Assembly (NCBI RefSeq): GCF_040581485.1
Contig: NC_090134.1
Location: 12,701,501-12,765,500, forward strand
Source of the DNA: Linepithema humile
Lineage: Eukaryota; Arthropoda; Insecta; Hymenoptera; Formicidae
DNA: 64,000 nucleotides
Direction of reading: 5' to 3'
Notes under the pieces: generated by a model
The model's input: only the letters and a program-made list of their open reading frames with translations
What the model was told of the DNA's origin: nothing
Database searches by the model: none
Made by a program: the position numbers and the translations under genes
Part shown: positions 48,400 through 58,915 of the stretch, one piece after another
Layout: each line of letters begins with the position of its first letter
Position numbering within the stretch: the first letter of the stretch is position 1

Positions 48400-49803
48400 A
48401 CTTGTGTGCAATGTGTATGTGTGCAATAAAGTCATGCGTGCAATCCCAAGGAAAACAGAAAGTCAAAATAATATCAGTTCGACATCATATTGACTTTCTG
48501 TTCTCCTTGGGATGTGTATGCGTGCAATACAGTCGTGTGTGCAATGTGTATGTGTGCAATAAAGTCATGTGTGCAATGTGTATGTGCGCAATACGGTCAT
48601 GTGTGCAATGTGCATATGCGCAATAATATCCTGTGTACAAAGTATTAATATAATTTTCTTATTTTGCGTATTTTTTACGGTCATGTGTGCAATGTGTATG
48701 TGCGCAATAATATCCTGTGTGTAAAGTGTTAATATGATTTTCTTATTTTGTGTATGCTTTACGGTCGTGTGTGCAATGTGTATGTGCGCAATAAAGTCAT
48801 GTGTGCAATGTGTATATGTGCTATATGGTTATGTGTGCAATGTATATGTGCGCAATGTGTATGTGCTCAATAATATCCTGTGTACAAAGTGTTAATATGA
48901 TTCCTTTATTTTGTGTGTCCCTTACGATCATGTGTGCTATGTATATGTGCGCAATAAAGTCATGTGTGCAATATAATGTCTTGTGTGCAAACGTACGTTT
49001 GTATTTTTAATTATTAAATGTGCGCAATAATATTATGTGTGCAATCTGTATGTGTGCAATAATGTTTTGTGTGCAAACGTACGTTTGTATTTTTAATTAT
49101 TAAATGTGCGCAATAATATTATGTGTGCAATCTGTATGTGCGCAATAATATTATGTGTGCAATGTGTATGTGCACAATAATGTCATGTGTGCAATCTGTA
49201 TGTGTGCAATAATGTTTTGTGTGCAAACGTACGTTTGTATTTTTAATTATTAAATGTGCGCAATAATATTATGTGTGCAATGTGTATGTGCGCAATAATG
49301 TCATGTGTGCAATCTATATGTGTGCAATAATGTCTTGTGTGCAAACGTACGTTTGTATTTTTTATTTTTAAATGTGTGCAATAATATTATGTGTGCAATG
49401 TGTATGTGCGCAATAATGTCATGTGTGCAATCTGTATGTGTGCAATAATGTCTTGTGTGCAAACGTACGTTTGTATTTTTAATTTTCAAATGTGCGCAAT
49501 AATATTATGTGTGCAATGTGTATGTGCGCAATAATATTATGTGTGCAATGTGTATGTGCGCAATAATGTCATGTGTGCAATGTGTATGTGCGCAATAATG
49601 TCATGTGTGCAATGTGTATGTGTGCAATAATGTCTTGTGTGCAAACGTACGTTTGTATTTTTAATTTTTAAATGTGCGCAATAATGCTTGTAGGCAATCG
49701 CTCTGTAGGCAATCGGGAATGTCGGCAATTGAAGCTGTCGGCAAAATGTTGTGGGCAAACGAAGCTGTTGGCAAATGGGAATGTAGGCAGTTGAACCCCT
49801 CTC
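48400..49803. repeat. Right subterminal array of TTGCnnACA words (mirror)
   Basis: This is the reverse complement of 26172-27490, read here as TGTGTGCAA and TGTGCGCAA words and, near the end, TGTnGGCAA. It is 86 bases longer than the left array because of extra repeat units between about 49010 and 49300. Confidence 0.8.
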
Positions 49804-50552
49804 ATATCATTATTAATAAGATTAATTAATAATTAATTCATATTACTAATAGCAGAATAATGTAGAATAATGAGAAAAACTCATCGCCACGATACACGAG
49901 TCATGAGTGAAACGTGTGCCGAACTCGGTCGTGCCGATCCTGACCGCGCGAGTTTCATGCGCTCCCATACGTCAACTTTAATGTCTCACCATTCAAATTC
50001 TATTCATCGGATCATTTTTTTGTAAAGAGCTTTTCGTCTTAGAATTTCATGAAGAATCTGGCATTAAAAACTTTTCCGCCAGTTCTGATACACCCTGTAT
50101 AATATTTTGTTGTTCTTATTTACCTGTTAACTCCTGGCTTGGTTTACTATAATTAATCTTTTTATTGCATGTAGTTTTCGTTTGTGGAATCGTAGGAAGA
50201 GGTGGTAGAATCTCTTCTCCATCAGTATCACTGCTTGATATCATTCTTTTAGCTCTATCTTTTCGCGAGTTTTTAAACTTTTCAGAATCACTTTCTGAAT
50301 TAATATCCGAGACAAATTCTGCTTTCTTTAATTATATTAGTCCTTTTTCATATGTTTCTAAAACACAAAATAATTTTATTAATATTTAATACAATTAAAA
50401 AATATTTAATATAAAATAATTTGTAATTTATATAACACTAACTTTTTTCTTCATATGTGTGTGTGTGTGTGTGCGTGTGTGTGTTAATTAGTGTATATTA
50501 AAATAATTTTTAATCTAGGAAGAATTAATGTTATATAAATTACAAATATATG

Positions 50553-50973
50553 TATAAGACAATTATCCTCTATTAGGTCGTTCACGGATAATAATCGACA
50601 CAATATGTTTCTCTGTAAACAAAGTTTAAAATTTATTCACTATTCACAACTATTTACAATGTTCACACTCTTACCTGTAAACAAAGAAACGACAATTAAA
50701 GCCTATTATTATCCTTTTATTTACACTAACTTGGTCTCTAGTCTTTCACAATATCTTTTAACTACTTTATCTTTCTCTCCTAATTCTTCCTTGCATACGT
50801 GTGCTCGTTTCTCTTTGTCTATGTTTTCCTCTCGTCTCTGTCTCCCTGTCTGTCGATAATCAATCGATGTATTTCTCGTATTGCTCGTTCCATCTAGCGG
50901 GGTCAGTTTGCATGGTGCGCCGAGTCCGAGGAGCGCGGCTCGTTTAAATTGAAGAAAATACTTTTTCTTTACA
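50553..50973 (-). repeat. 3' LTR of the gypsy element
   Basis: Read on the minus strand it runs from TGTAAAGAAAAAG to GTCTTATA. The purine tract AGGGGGGAGA immediately precedes it (complement at 50974-50983), the primer site for plus-strand synthesis. The TG...TA ends depart from the usual TG...CA. Confidence 0.85.
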
Positions 50974-51029
50974 TCTCCCCCCCTAGGATGAGAATCGTCG
51001 CAGCGCATTCTCACCTTAGGTTTTCCGGT

Positions 51030-54000
51030 TTAATCCTCTTCATCTGTGTCCTCATCCATTCCCGATATTGGGATCAGTTTTGTTATGTGGAACAAGCTTG
51101 TCTCTGATTTTTTTCTATTAGTCTTAATTTTGTATATCAAGTTCGATATTTTTTTCGTTATCTTAAATGGTCCAATTCTCAAATCGTCTAGCTTTTTCCT
51201 GTTTAATCTATTACCATTTTCTATATATACCATGTCACCTGTATTAAACTCGTGATGTTTCCTATTTTTATTAAATAATTTTTTATTATAATCATGTGAC
51301 TTAATGGTTCTTTCTAGGACTAATTTCTTATCTTTCATCCAGTCCTCCTGGTGTTGTCCTCTTCTTAATTCTTTAGGTAAAATACTTGTGTCCGTGCCAT
51401 CCAGCAGATACTTTGGTGCAAAACCAGTGACCGTATGTTCTGTCTCATTGTATCTTTCTACACATTCCCTAGCAACCGTTGTCCAAGCTTTTTCCTTTTT
51501 ACCTTCTTTTATTTTACATCTTATTTTATTGACTAGCGTCTGGTTTAATCTTTCGTTTAAGCCATTTGAAAATGGTGCATTTACAGCAGTGAAAATCAGT
51601 CTAACATCGTTTTCTTCTAGGTATTCTTTAAATTCCTTCGAATTGATGCCTGGGTATTGGTCTGTGAGTATTGTTTCAATCTTGTCTGTTTCTAGTACGT
51701 TTTTTACTAGCTTGATAAAATCAGTAGCATTTTGTGTCTTCGAAGTTGTAATAACTGCGTATCTGGTAAAATGATCAACCAGTAGGTGAAGGTATTTTTT
51801 TGTCGATCTTAGTCCTCCAAAGCCTCCAATAGTGTCTATTGACATTATTTCAAACGGTCTGGTTGCTGGTCCTAACTGTGACATCAGACCATATTTTTCT
51901 TGGCCTCTAGACTTATTTTTGGTACATATTTCACATGTCTTGCATATTTTTTTTATATTTTCTGTTAGATTTCTGGCTGTATAATATGGACATATCTTAT
52001 TTATTGTTTGTCTAATCCCTATGTGGCACCATTCATAATGTATTTCTTTTATTATCTCTATACTTGATTCTTCGGATAAAATTATCTTCTCTTTATTTCT
52101 GATTTTTCTATAGAATATTCCATTTTTTTTAATTAATTTCGCTTCCCTTTTCTTTATCCATTTATTTTCATTTTGGTCTATCTTTATTTCCTCTATCTTC
52201 ATTAAATTTACTAATTTCAGTACTTCTTCCGTATTCTCGCTTGGTTCTAATACTGGATTTCGGCTTAGGCAATCCGCTTCGGCGTTATCTTTTCCTGGGA
52301 CATATTTTATTTGAAAGTCGTATTGTGATAAATAATAATTTATGTCACCTAGTTCTTCATCCGTTCTAGCTTTGATGTTCATGTTCTCTAGCGGTTTATG
52401 GTCTGAATACACTTCAAATCTTCTACCGATCAACCAGTGTTGCCAATATTTTACCGCTTCTTTGACAGCCAGGCTTTCCAAATATATCGCTTTTTTTCTT
52501 TTTTGGGATTCGTTTAATTTCTTTGAGAAGTACGCTACTGGCTTCTCTATTTCGTTGTGCTGTACCTGTTTTAATACTGCGCCTATACTTTCAAGTGATG
52601 CGTCTGTGTAAATCCGTATAGGCAAATCTTTGTCGAATATCTCTAGCACTGGTTGAGAGCATAGCAATTTTTTTATTTCTGTAAAAGACCTTTCACAATC
52701 TTCTGCCCATATAAATTTTTCATTTTTCCTCAATAATCTATGTAGTGGATTTAACAATATCGAGCTTTTCGGTATGTACTCATGATAAAAATTGACTTTT
52801 CCTAAGAATTGTCTGATATTTTTTTGTGTTTTAGGGGTTGGAAAATTTTGAATTGAAATTAAATTATCTTTCACTGGTCTCATTGTATTGTTTTCTATTA
52901 TGTGTCCAAGATATTTCACTGATTTTGCTGCAAATGTACATTTTTTTAGTTTTAACCTGAAACCTTCATTTATTATTGCATCCAGTACTCTTTTTATATG
53001 TTCTACATGTTCTTGAAATAATTCTGAAAAAATTAATATGTCGTCTATATAGTTTTCTGTGAATTCTTTAAGATTATGTTTTCTTAATATGTTGGATAAA
53101 ATTCTTTGGAAAATTGCTGGTGACGTCTTTAATCCGAATGGTAGGCATGTCCATTGAAAGTGTCCATCCTGTGTTACGAATCCTGTTTTCTTTCTATCTT
53201 CGATGCATAGTGGGATCGACCAAAAAGCAGAATTTATATCTAGTGTAGTATAGTATTTGCAGTTTCTTGTTTTTATTATCAGGTCGTCTATTAGTGGAAA
53301 TGGTTGGGCCTGTGGTATAATAATCTTATTTAAGTCTCTGAAGTCATACATAATCTAGATCTCTTTCCTTCATCTCTTTTATAGGCTAATGTCACTGGCG
53401 CAGCGAAAGGGCTGTAGGATTCTTCAATTATTCCTTTCTCTAGTAACTTCCCCACTTGCTCTTCAATTTCTTTTTTATCCTCTATTGTACATCTGTATGG
53501 TCTTTTACTACAGTATTTATCCACAATTAGATCTATTCTAGCCTCATAGTCTGTTACCGAACCGATGTCATATTTGTCTTTTGCAAATATGGGGTTATAT
53601 TCTTCTATTAGTTTTTTTATCCTGGTTTTCTTTATATTATCTAAATGGTCTAGAATAACTTTAAAATCATCTTCTTTGATGTGTTCGTTAAAATTTACGA
53701 AGTATTGTTTATTTTTATTGTAATTATCTGTTTTTATTTTTAAATCTGGTTCTTTCTTCTGTGAAATTTGTAAATCTTCGTTCTGTATTAATTTAAAGTT
53801 TTTTATCATATCTAGCCCAATGATGAAGTCCTGAAAGTTTTCTTCTTCAACTATGTACACGTCCATTTTTTTTCAGTATCAAATATTTTTATCTTAATTG
53901 TAATTAATCCTTTTGTTGTTCCCACACCATTAACCGTTTTCAAGTATATTTTATTTACATCGTTTTTTTTTTCTTTTATTTTAATCAGTCTTGAATTTAT

Positions 54001-54092
54001 AAGTGATACCTGAGATCCTGGATCATATGTTCCTTGAATTTCTAGCTTATCTTCTATTAATAGCTTGACCCTGATTAATGGTGTGTTTATTC
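51030..54092 (-). pseudogene. pol of the gypsy element (protease, RT, RNase H, integrase), two frame breaks
   Basis: The protease segment (about 53870-54092) has TYDPGSQVSLI, a DPG variant of the D(S/T)G active site. An A8 run at about 53866-53873 shifts the frame by one base, and the next frame carries the protease end and RT start (to about 53340). One missing base there separates RLC from DFRDLNK. The last frame, 51030-53351 (773 codons), has TTLDINSAFW (D38), YIDD (101-104), RNase H YTDASLESIGAVL and YSDHKPLENM, an integrase HHCC-type finger and catalytic MSIDTIGG, LTDQYPG and GLNERLNQ. Both breaks are single-base, one in a homopolymer, so sequencing error is possible. Confidence 0.85.
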
Positions 54093-54983
54093 GTTTTTTT
54101 TCTCGGTGTTTAACTTTACATCAATAACTGAGTTGTTACTTACTAAATTTGTTGTGTTGGTATATTTTCCTTCGTCTTTTGTTTTGAACCAACATTTTTC
54201 TGCAGGGTGATATCTAATGCCTTTATTCAAACTTTCGCATGTTCTGCACGGTTTTTTTTCTTCACCTTTCTTTTTATATCCAAACTCATTTTTGTGTAGA
54301 TAAGCTTTTTTATATATTAGATTTTCATATTTCCTGACTTCGTTAAATAAAGCGGTTGAATCTTGGCATTGTTCTCTGTCTATTTTGTTTATAATAAATT
54401 CTGGCAATCCAATTGCTATTAGGGTTGTCAGTGTTTTTGAATCTATATCTTTATTCATGTCTAACAAAAGTCTTTCTTTCTTTATTGCATAATCCGTAAG
54501 TGATCCTTCTTTATATCTAAATGATAAAGCATATTTCACAGTGCTCCATCCTTTATCCGCAAAGGTCTCTAAAAATCTATTTTTCCATTCATCCCATCTG
54601 GCCTCAACAGTTAACTTTGTTAATGTTGCACAGTGCCAGTCTGAACAGGATCTGTCTAAAAACAATCTTAGTATTTCTATCTTTGTTTCATCTTCTATAA
54701 TGTCGAATCTTGTACACTCTTTCTCGAATGTTTCTATCCATTGTTTCGCGTTTGAATGTTTGCTGGTAAATTTTTCAATCATAAACTTTTCCGAAATTTG
54801 TTTTAAATTCTTCCCTTCTTCCTTTCTTTTTGATGACTCCACAAGTTTTTCCAATATTTTTGTTAAGTTATCATTTTGTGTTTTATCTTCTGATTTTTCC
54901 TCGTCTATTTCTTCTAGATATTGGTTCTCAAATTGCAAATTCTGGTCTTCATCTATGTAAATATTTTTTAACTCTTTTGTCAT
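54087..54983 (-). CDS. gag of the gypsy element
   Basis: The first ATG in the main frame is at 54983 (about 298 codons). It has an acidic N-terminal region, a capsid-like segment with W and FLETFADKGW motifs and a C-terminal knuckle-like CRTCESLNKGIRYHPAEKC (C-x2-C...H...C). Gag forms the particle and binds the RNA. In-frame coding similarity seems to extend upstream toward an ATG at 55207 through one frameshift near 55120, so the true N-terminus may be longer. The end overlaps a slippery site leading into the protease frame. Confidence 0.7.
   Translation of the reverse strand: MTKELKNIYIDEDQNLQFENQYLEEIDEEKSEDKTQNDNLTKILEKLVESSKRKEEGKNLKQISEKFMIEKFTSKHSNAKQWIETFEKECTRFDIIEDETKIEILRLFLDRSCSDWHCATLTKLTVEARWDEWKNRFLETFADKGWSTVKYALSFRYKEGSLTDYAIKKERLLLDMNKDIDSKTLTTLIAIGLPEFIINKIDREQCQDSTALFNEVRKYENLIYKKAYLHKNEFGYKKKGEEKKPCRTCESLNKGIRYHPAEKCWFKTKDEGKYTNTTNLVSNNSVIDVKLNTEKKNE
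54093..54099 (-). promoter_or_regulatory. -1 ribosomal frameshift site, A AAA AAC
   Basis: The heptamer is in the correct zero frame of gag, four bases before the gag stop at 54087-54089. A shift of -1 leads directly into the open protease frame. It is the canonical slippery sequence of many retroelements. A downstream pseudoknot was not evaluated. Confidence 0.6.
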
Positions 54984-55227
54984 TTTTATCCACACTTTTC
55001 TTTTTTGGTGTCTTGTTTTTAGAGTGTTTTTTAATTTACTATAATTTTCTGTTTTTGTTAATTCCTTGTGATAACCTATATGTCTAAACTCTGCAGGTAG
55101 GACATACCTTTCCCTTCCTCTGTATTAATTGAGGTTATACTAATTATATTTGTTTTGTCATCCTTGTTTGATGCTACTACTGTAAACTCAAATTGTAGTT
55201 TTTCCATATTGACTGAAATTGTCGTTT

Positions 55228-55648
55228 TATAAGACAATTATCCTCTATTAGGTCGTTCACGGATAATAATCGACACAATATGTTTCTCTGTAAACAAAGT
55301 TTAAAATTTATTCACTATTCACAACTATTTACAATGTTCACACTCTTACCTGTAAACAAAGAAACGACAATTAAAGCCTATTATTATCCTTTTATTTACA
55401 CTAACTTGGTCTCTAGTCTTTCACAATATCTTTTAACTACTTTATCTTTCTCTCCTAATTCTTCCTTGCATACGTGTGCTCGTTTCTCTTTGTCTATGTT
55501 TTCCTCTCGTCTTTGTCTCCCTGTCTGTCGATAATCAATCGATGTATTTCTCGTATTGCTCGTTCCATCTAGCGGGGTCAGTTTGCATGGTGCGCCGAGT
55601 CCGAGGAGCGCGGCTCGTTTAAATTGAAGAAAATACTTTTTCTTTACA
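55228..55648 (-). repeat. 5' LTR of the gypsy element
   Basis: It is identical in length to the 3' LTR, with one T/C difference near 55512. No clear primer-binding site matching a tRNA 3' end was recognised just downstream (minus strand AAACGACAATTTCAGTC). Confidence 0.85.
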
Positions 55649-55669
55649 TATGTATATATATGTATATAA

Positions 55670-55840
55670 ATATATGAGAGACACACGATTAACCACATTG
55701 AAATTGACCACAGCCATTCACAGCTACTGGTGCTTAGAGTTTTTTCACTGGATGGTTGCTGTGAATGGCTTGTGGTCTATTGTAACGTGATCAAACGGGT
55801 ACTTCCTATATACATGTATATATGTATTATATATTTACAC

Positions 55841-55895
<55 letters not shown>

Positions 55896-55905
55896 CACAC
55901 AACAT
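55670..55905. repeat. Small hairpin and TA/CA microsatellites
   Basis: accacagccattcacagc (55706-55726) pairs with gctgtgaatggcttgtggtc (55758-55779). (CA)n and (TA)n runs follow at 55835-55890. Confidence 0.65.
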
Positions 55906-56847
55906 ATACAAAAAATAATTTCTTTTATTACTTACGTGCAGTAGCTAGTATTCTTTTTACATCATATAAAAACCAACTATTATCATATAATATACGTTTT
56001 TGTACAGCTTTGGTAAATCTTGCATGCGAGATAAACTGAGGCCAACGAGCAGCAGTTTTATTTTCTGTTAGCCAAGAACTAGGGATCATTTAGAGACCGT
56101 CCTCGAACTCGACGATAGAATATAAATCCTCCATGATAGAATTTGAACTACATAATAATATACAATAATGGTAATAAGTAATAATAAGTAATTAATGCAA
56201 TAATGGAATTACATAATAATATACAATAATGGTAATAAATAATAATAAGTATTTAATGCAATAATAGAAAAACTGCAAATTTATTACTGTCTAATGGTAA
56301 TTTAACATATTTAGTTTTAATATCTTTTATTGGCCACATCTTCAATTCTGCAGATAAGTTATATACAATAAATATTCCTATAAGAGATGAGGGACAAGGT
56401 TTATCATATAAATCTTCTTTATGACAGTGTTACGTCCTGATAGATGTAGAATTTTTTTCGTTGGGCTCGGCAATCAACGTAAACGGGCCTGACCGCACGA
56501 GCCGAGCGGCACGTTTAGGACTTGCGACGGGTCAGCGACTGAAAATGTCGTTTTCTCCGTCGACAGGTCAACCGCTCGTGGTTCTCTTTTTGGGTCAAGG
56601 AATTGAATCCCTTTTACCCGGGACGGAACCTTTGTGCGCAATTTGAGAGGGAAAGTGTGAGGGGGTGACGAACGAGGAGGGTGTGGTTAAATGAAAAAGA
56701 ACAAAAGTTTAATTTACTAAAGACTTAACATTTTAATTTGATTGAATTTATAATTAGGATACAAAACTTAACTCTTATTCGCATGTGTTTTATATTTTTA
56801 TTTGTGTATTCTTTACAAGTGTGTGTGTGTGTGTGTGTGTGTGTGGA

Positions 56848-57479
56848 TTATTCCTCATTGGAGAGGACTTGGTTTAGGAAATCAAACCCTGTGAATTCAG
56901 GGTTAGAAAGATGGGGAGGAGGCTCGACGTATTCGATGGTGGTGGCTTCGGAGTTGACGGATATGTTGTCGAACTCCGGATCGTTACGTGGGAATTCCTC
57001 CAGTTGAGCCTCTACTGGAGGAGGATAGAAACGGACAGGCGAAGGGGGTCTGTACTCCAGGAGCTCTTCAAGAAACGGAGAGATAGACCTAGGAGAAGGA
57101 AGTAGAGGAAGGTCGAACACGGGAAAGGGTTGAGGAGGTAGTTGAGGAAATTCCTGAGGAATCGGTGGTAATGCAGAAGGTTGGTCTGTTTGCGTGTGAG
57201 TGCTTGTACGGGCGTTATTAAATAGGGTGTGTCGCCTAATTCTAACGGGTCTTACGGTGACCCTCGCAGCGTATCTAACGTATGGTGGGAGAAATATGGC
57301 TAGGCAGAAAGCAAATGCCAAGAGATCCGAACGGTTCCGACGATTGTTGGGTCGCGGCAAATGTTCAGTTCTCACTGATAAATAACACAAAAAATTTTAA
57401 CCGAAATAGGGACGGAGCACATAAAAAGAATAAAGAGAATATTAATGAGAGGAGAAAAAAACAAATGAACTAACTTACT
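56848..57479 (-). CDS. Proline-rich 175-codon ORF with splice-made start, in the LTR-like insertion
   Basis: A minus-strand exon (56848-57374) follows a good acceptor (ttatttatcag). An upstream donor ACGA/GTAAGT ends a leader exon at 57479. Joining them makes ACG ATG AGA, creating an ATG exactly in frame. The protein begins MRTEHLPRP, has one hydrophobic segment (about residues 20-37, LLAFAFCLAIFLPPYV) suggesting a membrane anchor or signal, then a basic stretch, and a long Pro/Glu-rich tail with PPSPVRFYPPP. A TATA box lies about 330 bases upstream (57805-57811). No family is recognised. The exact function, and whether it is made, are unknown. Confidence 0.5.
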
Positions 57480-57804
57480 CGTTGCAGGATAGTTTCAGAT
57501 CGGGTTGACTATGTTCGGTGGTTCTGAGCAGGCGCCCCGTTGAGGGAAGGTGTTGTATGGGCGTCGGACCCTTTTTTTGTAAACGTGTGGGCACCCTGCT
57601 GCGGAATGGTGTCGTCAAGGTGATAGGCCCTCTACTTGAGATGCATCACTTGGTCGCGACAAAGTATCAACTGGTTTTACTTTTTGATTCAAGCCCCCGA
57701 ACTACTCGAAAAACTGTTTCGAGAAACTGAGCTAAACGGAATAACTGCGCAAAACTGCTTGAAAAACTGTGTGTGATTGTGTCCGGAGCCACCAGAACAC
57801 GGGT

Positions 57805-57811
57805 TTTTATA
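57805..57811 (-). promoter_or_regulatory. TATA box upstream of the proline-rich ORF
   Basis: TATAAAA on the minus strand in the context gggtataaaaacccg. The predicted start lies near 57775, giving a leader exon of about 300 bases to the donor at 57479. Confidence 0.5.
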
Positions 57812-58915
57812 CCCTTTCTTTGGGGTAGATCCCTTTGGAAAATCTTAGGTTTTTGGAGCGGGGATTGAATAGGAATTAGTCTTGCGAGATTTTTAATGTG
57901 GGGGAGGATGGCGTCATTTTTAGCTAATAGGATTGGGTTTAGATGATTAGGTTACTTGAAATAAGATAGGAAGAAAGGGGCCCTAACGAATAAGGAATAG
58001 CGTCGTTTCGGGTTCATATATGATGGGGGTAGGTTTTTGAGGTGGCGTAACCCGGTTGGTGTTAATTAGTATAGGTGGGGTGCATCTCAGTGTCTTAAGA
58101 TCTGGGTGGGCGTAGTCTTTAGACTATACGATGGAATGATGGGTGGTCTATAGAGGTGCTTGCCCCCGATTCCCGGTTTTCGGATTGGATGGTTAAGAAT
58201 CGGTATATAAGTTCGCAAAGCCTTGGGTCACTGATCTAATAAATTTGACAGTTTACGACTGTCGCGTGCCCTTGGTGTCGCGTGGAGAGTGCGACTAATG
58301 CATCTCGGTTTCCCAGACCTACTAAACACGTGCGCCGTATCAGGTGTCGCGCCTTCTCGGCATGCGACTGCGGTCATTCCCCGATCGTTACTCGGTAAAA
58401 CCCTATCTATTAGCTAGGGTTTCCGTAGGTGGAATCCAAGAATATAACTAGCTGGTGCCAGTTTTTCTTTTTATCTTTTACTCTAACTGTCTGGAGACGG
58501 TTAAGGACTTTAGCTACCGTAAACTTTTGACTTTTACGGTTTTTCTGGCGACGATAGGCACGCTGAGCGGCCAAGGTATTTTGAAATATCCATGGCCCTT
58601 GCTATTTTTCTCTGTGAGAAAAGATTCGAGCTCCTGGTGTCTCATGAGAAAAACAGCTCTGGCGTTATAATATTTCTTAAGAGTTTTTGTTGGTCCAGCG
58701 TTTACTAGGTCTGGTATTTAATGAAAAGAAAAGAATCGTGAAGTCTGATCAGGATGTAACAACAGAATTGACTGCCTATAATGACATTCATATTAAGCTC
58801 TTTATAATAAGTTATATTTTTTACTTCCACAATACTTCCATCTGTCAAACTACAACAATTATCTGCCAATGTATCAATGCGTATAGTTGTATTTAAGCAT
58901 CTTATTATTTTATAC

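Larger units (their letters stand above)
26172..49803. mobile_element. Giant palindromic Mutator-like (MULE/Phantom-like) transposon, 23.6 kb
   Basis: The ends GGGAGGGTCTCAACTGCC and the complement of GAGAGGGGTTCAACTGCC (three mismatches in 18) are flanked by the exact 9-mer ATATCATTA at 26163-26171 and 49804-49812. Nine bases is typical for Mutator-like elements. The insertion splits the right arm of a Tc1/mariner-like element, whose sequence is restored if the insert and one 9-mer are removed. Left arm 26172-37555 and right arm 38625-49803 mirror each other around a unique centre. Each arm holds a subterminal array, a 105-bp tandem repeat and an outward-pointing transposase gene with MITE-filled introns. 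The FLYWCH finger with MULE domain suggests the Phantom group; that assignment is an inference. Confidence 0.9.
23069..50097. mobile_element. Head-to-head palindromic Tc1/mariner-like element hosting the giant palindrome
   Basis: The outer ends CAGGGTGTATCAGAACTGGC and its complement are flanked by TA (23067-23068 and 50098-50099). Without the 23.6-kb insert and one duplicated 9-mer it is about 3.4 kb: a left arm 23069-24650, a spacer to 24877, and a right arm 24878-26171 continued at 49813-50097. Each arm holds a decayed transposase. Position pairs sum to about 49525, so the arms mirror around 24762. Confidence 0.85.
50553..55648 (-). mobile_element. Ty3/gypsy-type LTR retrotransposon, nearly intact (5.1 kb)
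   Basis: Two 421-bp LTRs with one visible difference flank gag and pol, with TATG on both sides (50549-50552 and 55649-55652). Domain order protease, RT, RNase H, integrase places it in Ty3/gypsy. No envelope frame is present, so it is a retrotransposon and not a virus-like form. A polypurine tract lies beside the downstream LTR. Near-identical LTRs mean a very recent insertion, in intron 1 of the DUF4806-type pseudogene. Single-base gaps disrupt pol. Confidence 0.9.
19360..56134 (-). pseudogene. DUF4806-type gene, seven exons, interrupted (pseudogene)
   Basis: Seven exons can be assembled with consensus splice sites and matching phase: 55936-56134, 50124-50357, 21392-21508, 20245-20337, 19902-20165, 19651-19810, 19360-19466. 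The C-terminus shows the DUF4806 pattern (QLSQIGGNDVRGVTYNLLCK, then DLQLRKII and a final SWLRHAN block). The N-terminus has the VEFEDG...W pattern of insect relatives. It is disabled by TAA at 56090-56092 (codon 15), TAA at 50332-50334 and one extra base near 19943 in exon 5. The first intron contains a gypsy element and the second, 28.6 kb, the nested palindromes. The family's function is unknown; it is expanded in ants and may travel with transposons. Confidence 0.8.
56429..58761. mobile_element. LTR-like insertion carrying an open reading frame (2333 bp)
   Basis: The ends TGTTACGTCCTGAT and ATCAGGATGTAACA (13 of 14 complementary) are flanked by ACAG at 56425-56428 and 58762-58765. TG...CA ends with a 4-bp duplication fit a long solo LTR, though a short-TIR element is possible. 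Promoter-like words occur on both strands: TATAAAA on minus (57805-57811) and tatataag on plus (about 58203). A (GT)n tract lies at 56818-56844. It is GC-richer than its surroundings. Confidence 0.6.
56253..58915 (-). pseudogene. C-terminal remnant of a transposon-type protein, split by LTR-like insertion
   Basis: If the insertion 56429-58761 and one copy of ACAG are removed, 58766-58915 and 56253-56428 join in one open minus-strand frame of about 100 codons. It contains VEVKNITYYKEL, FCHKEDLYDKPCPSSLIGI and a terminal KYVKLPLDSNKFAVFLLLH before TAA. The style matches C-termini of large transposase-linked proteins frequent in ants, but I cannot name the family. It ends 119 bases upstream of the DUF4806-type start on the same strand, so the two may be neighbouring genes of one former element. 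Confidence 0.5.

Noticed and set aside
26172..49803. The palindrome as a pure assembly artefact
   Set aside because: Diverged inner arms, a unique centre, a 300-base deletion, an 86-bp array difference and exact 9-bp target duplications are not expected from a fold-back read error, though read-level proof is still needed.
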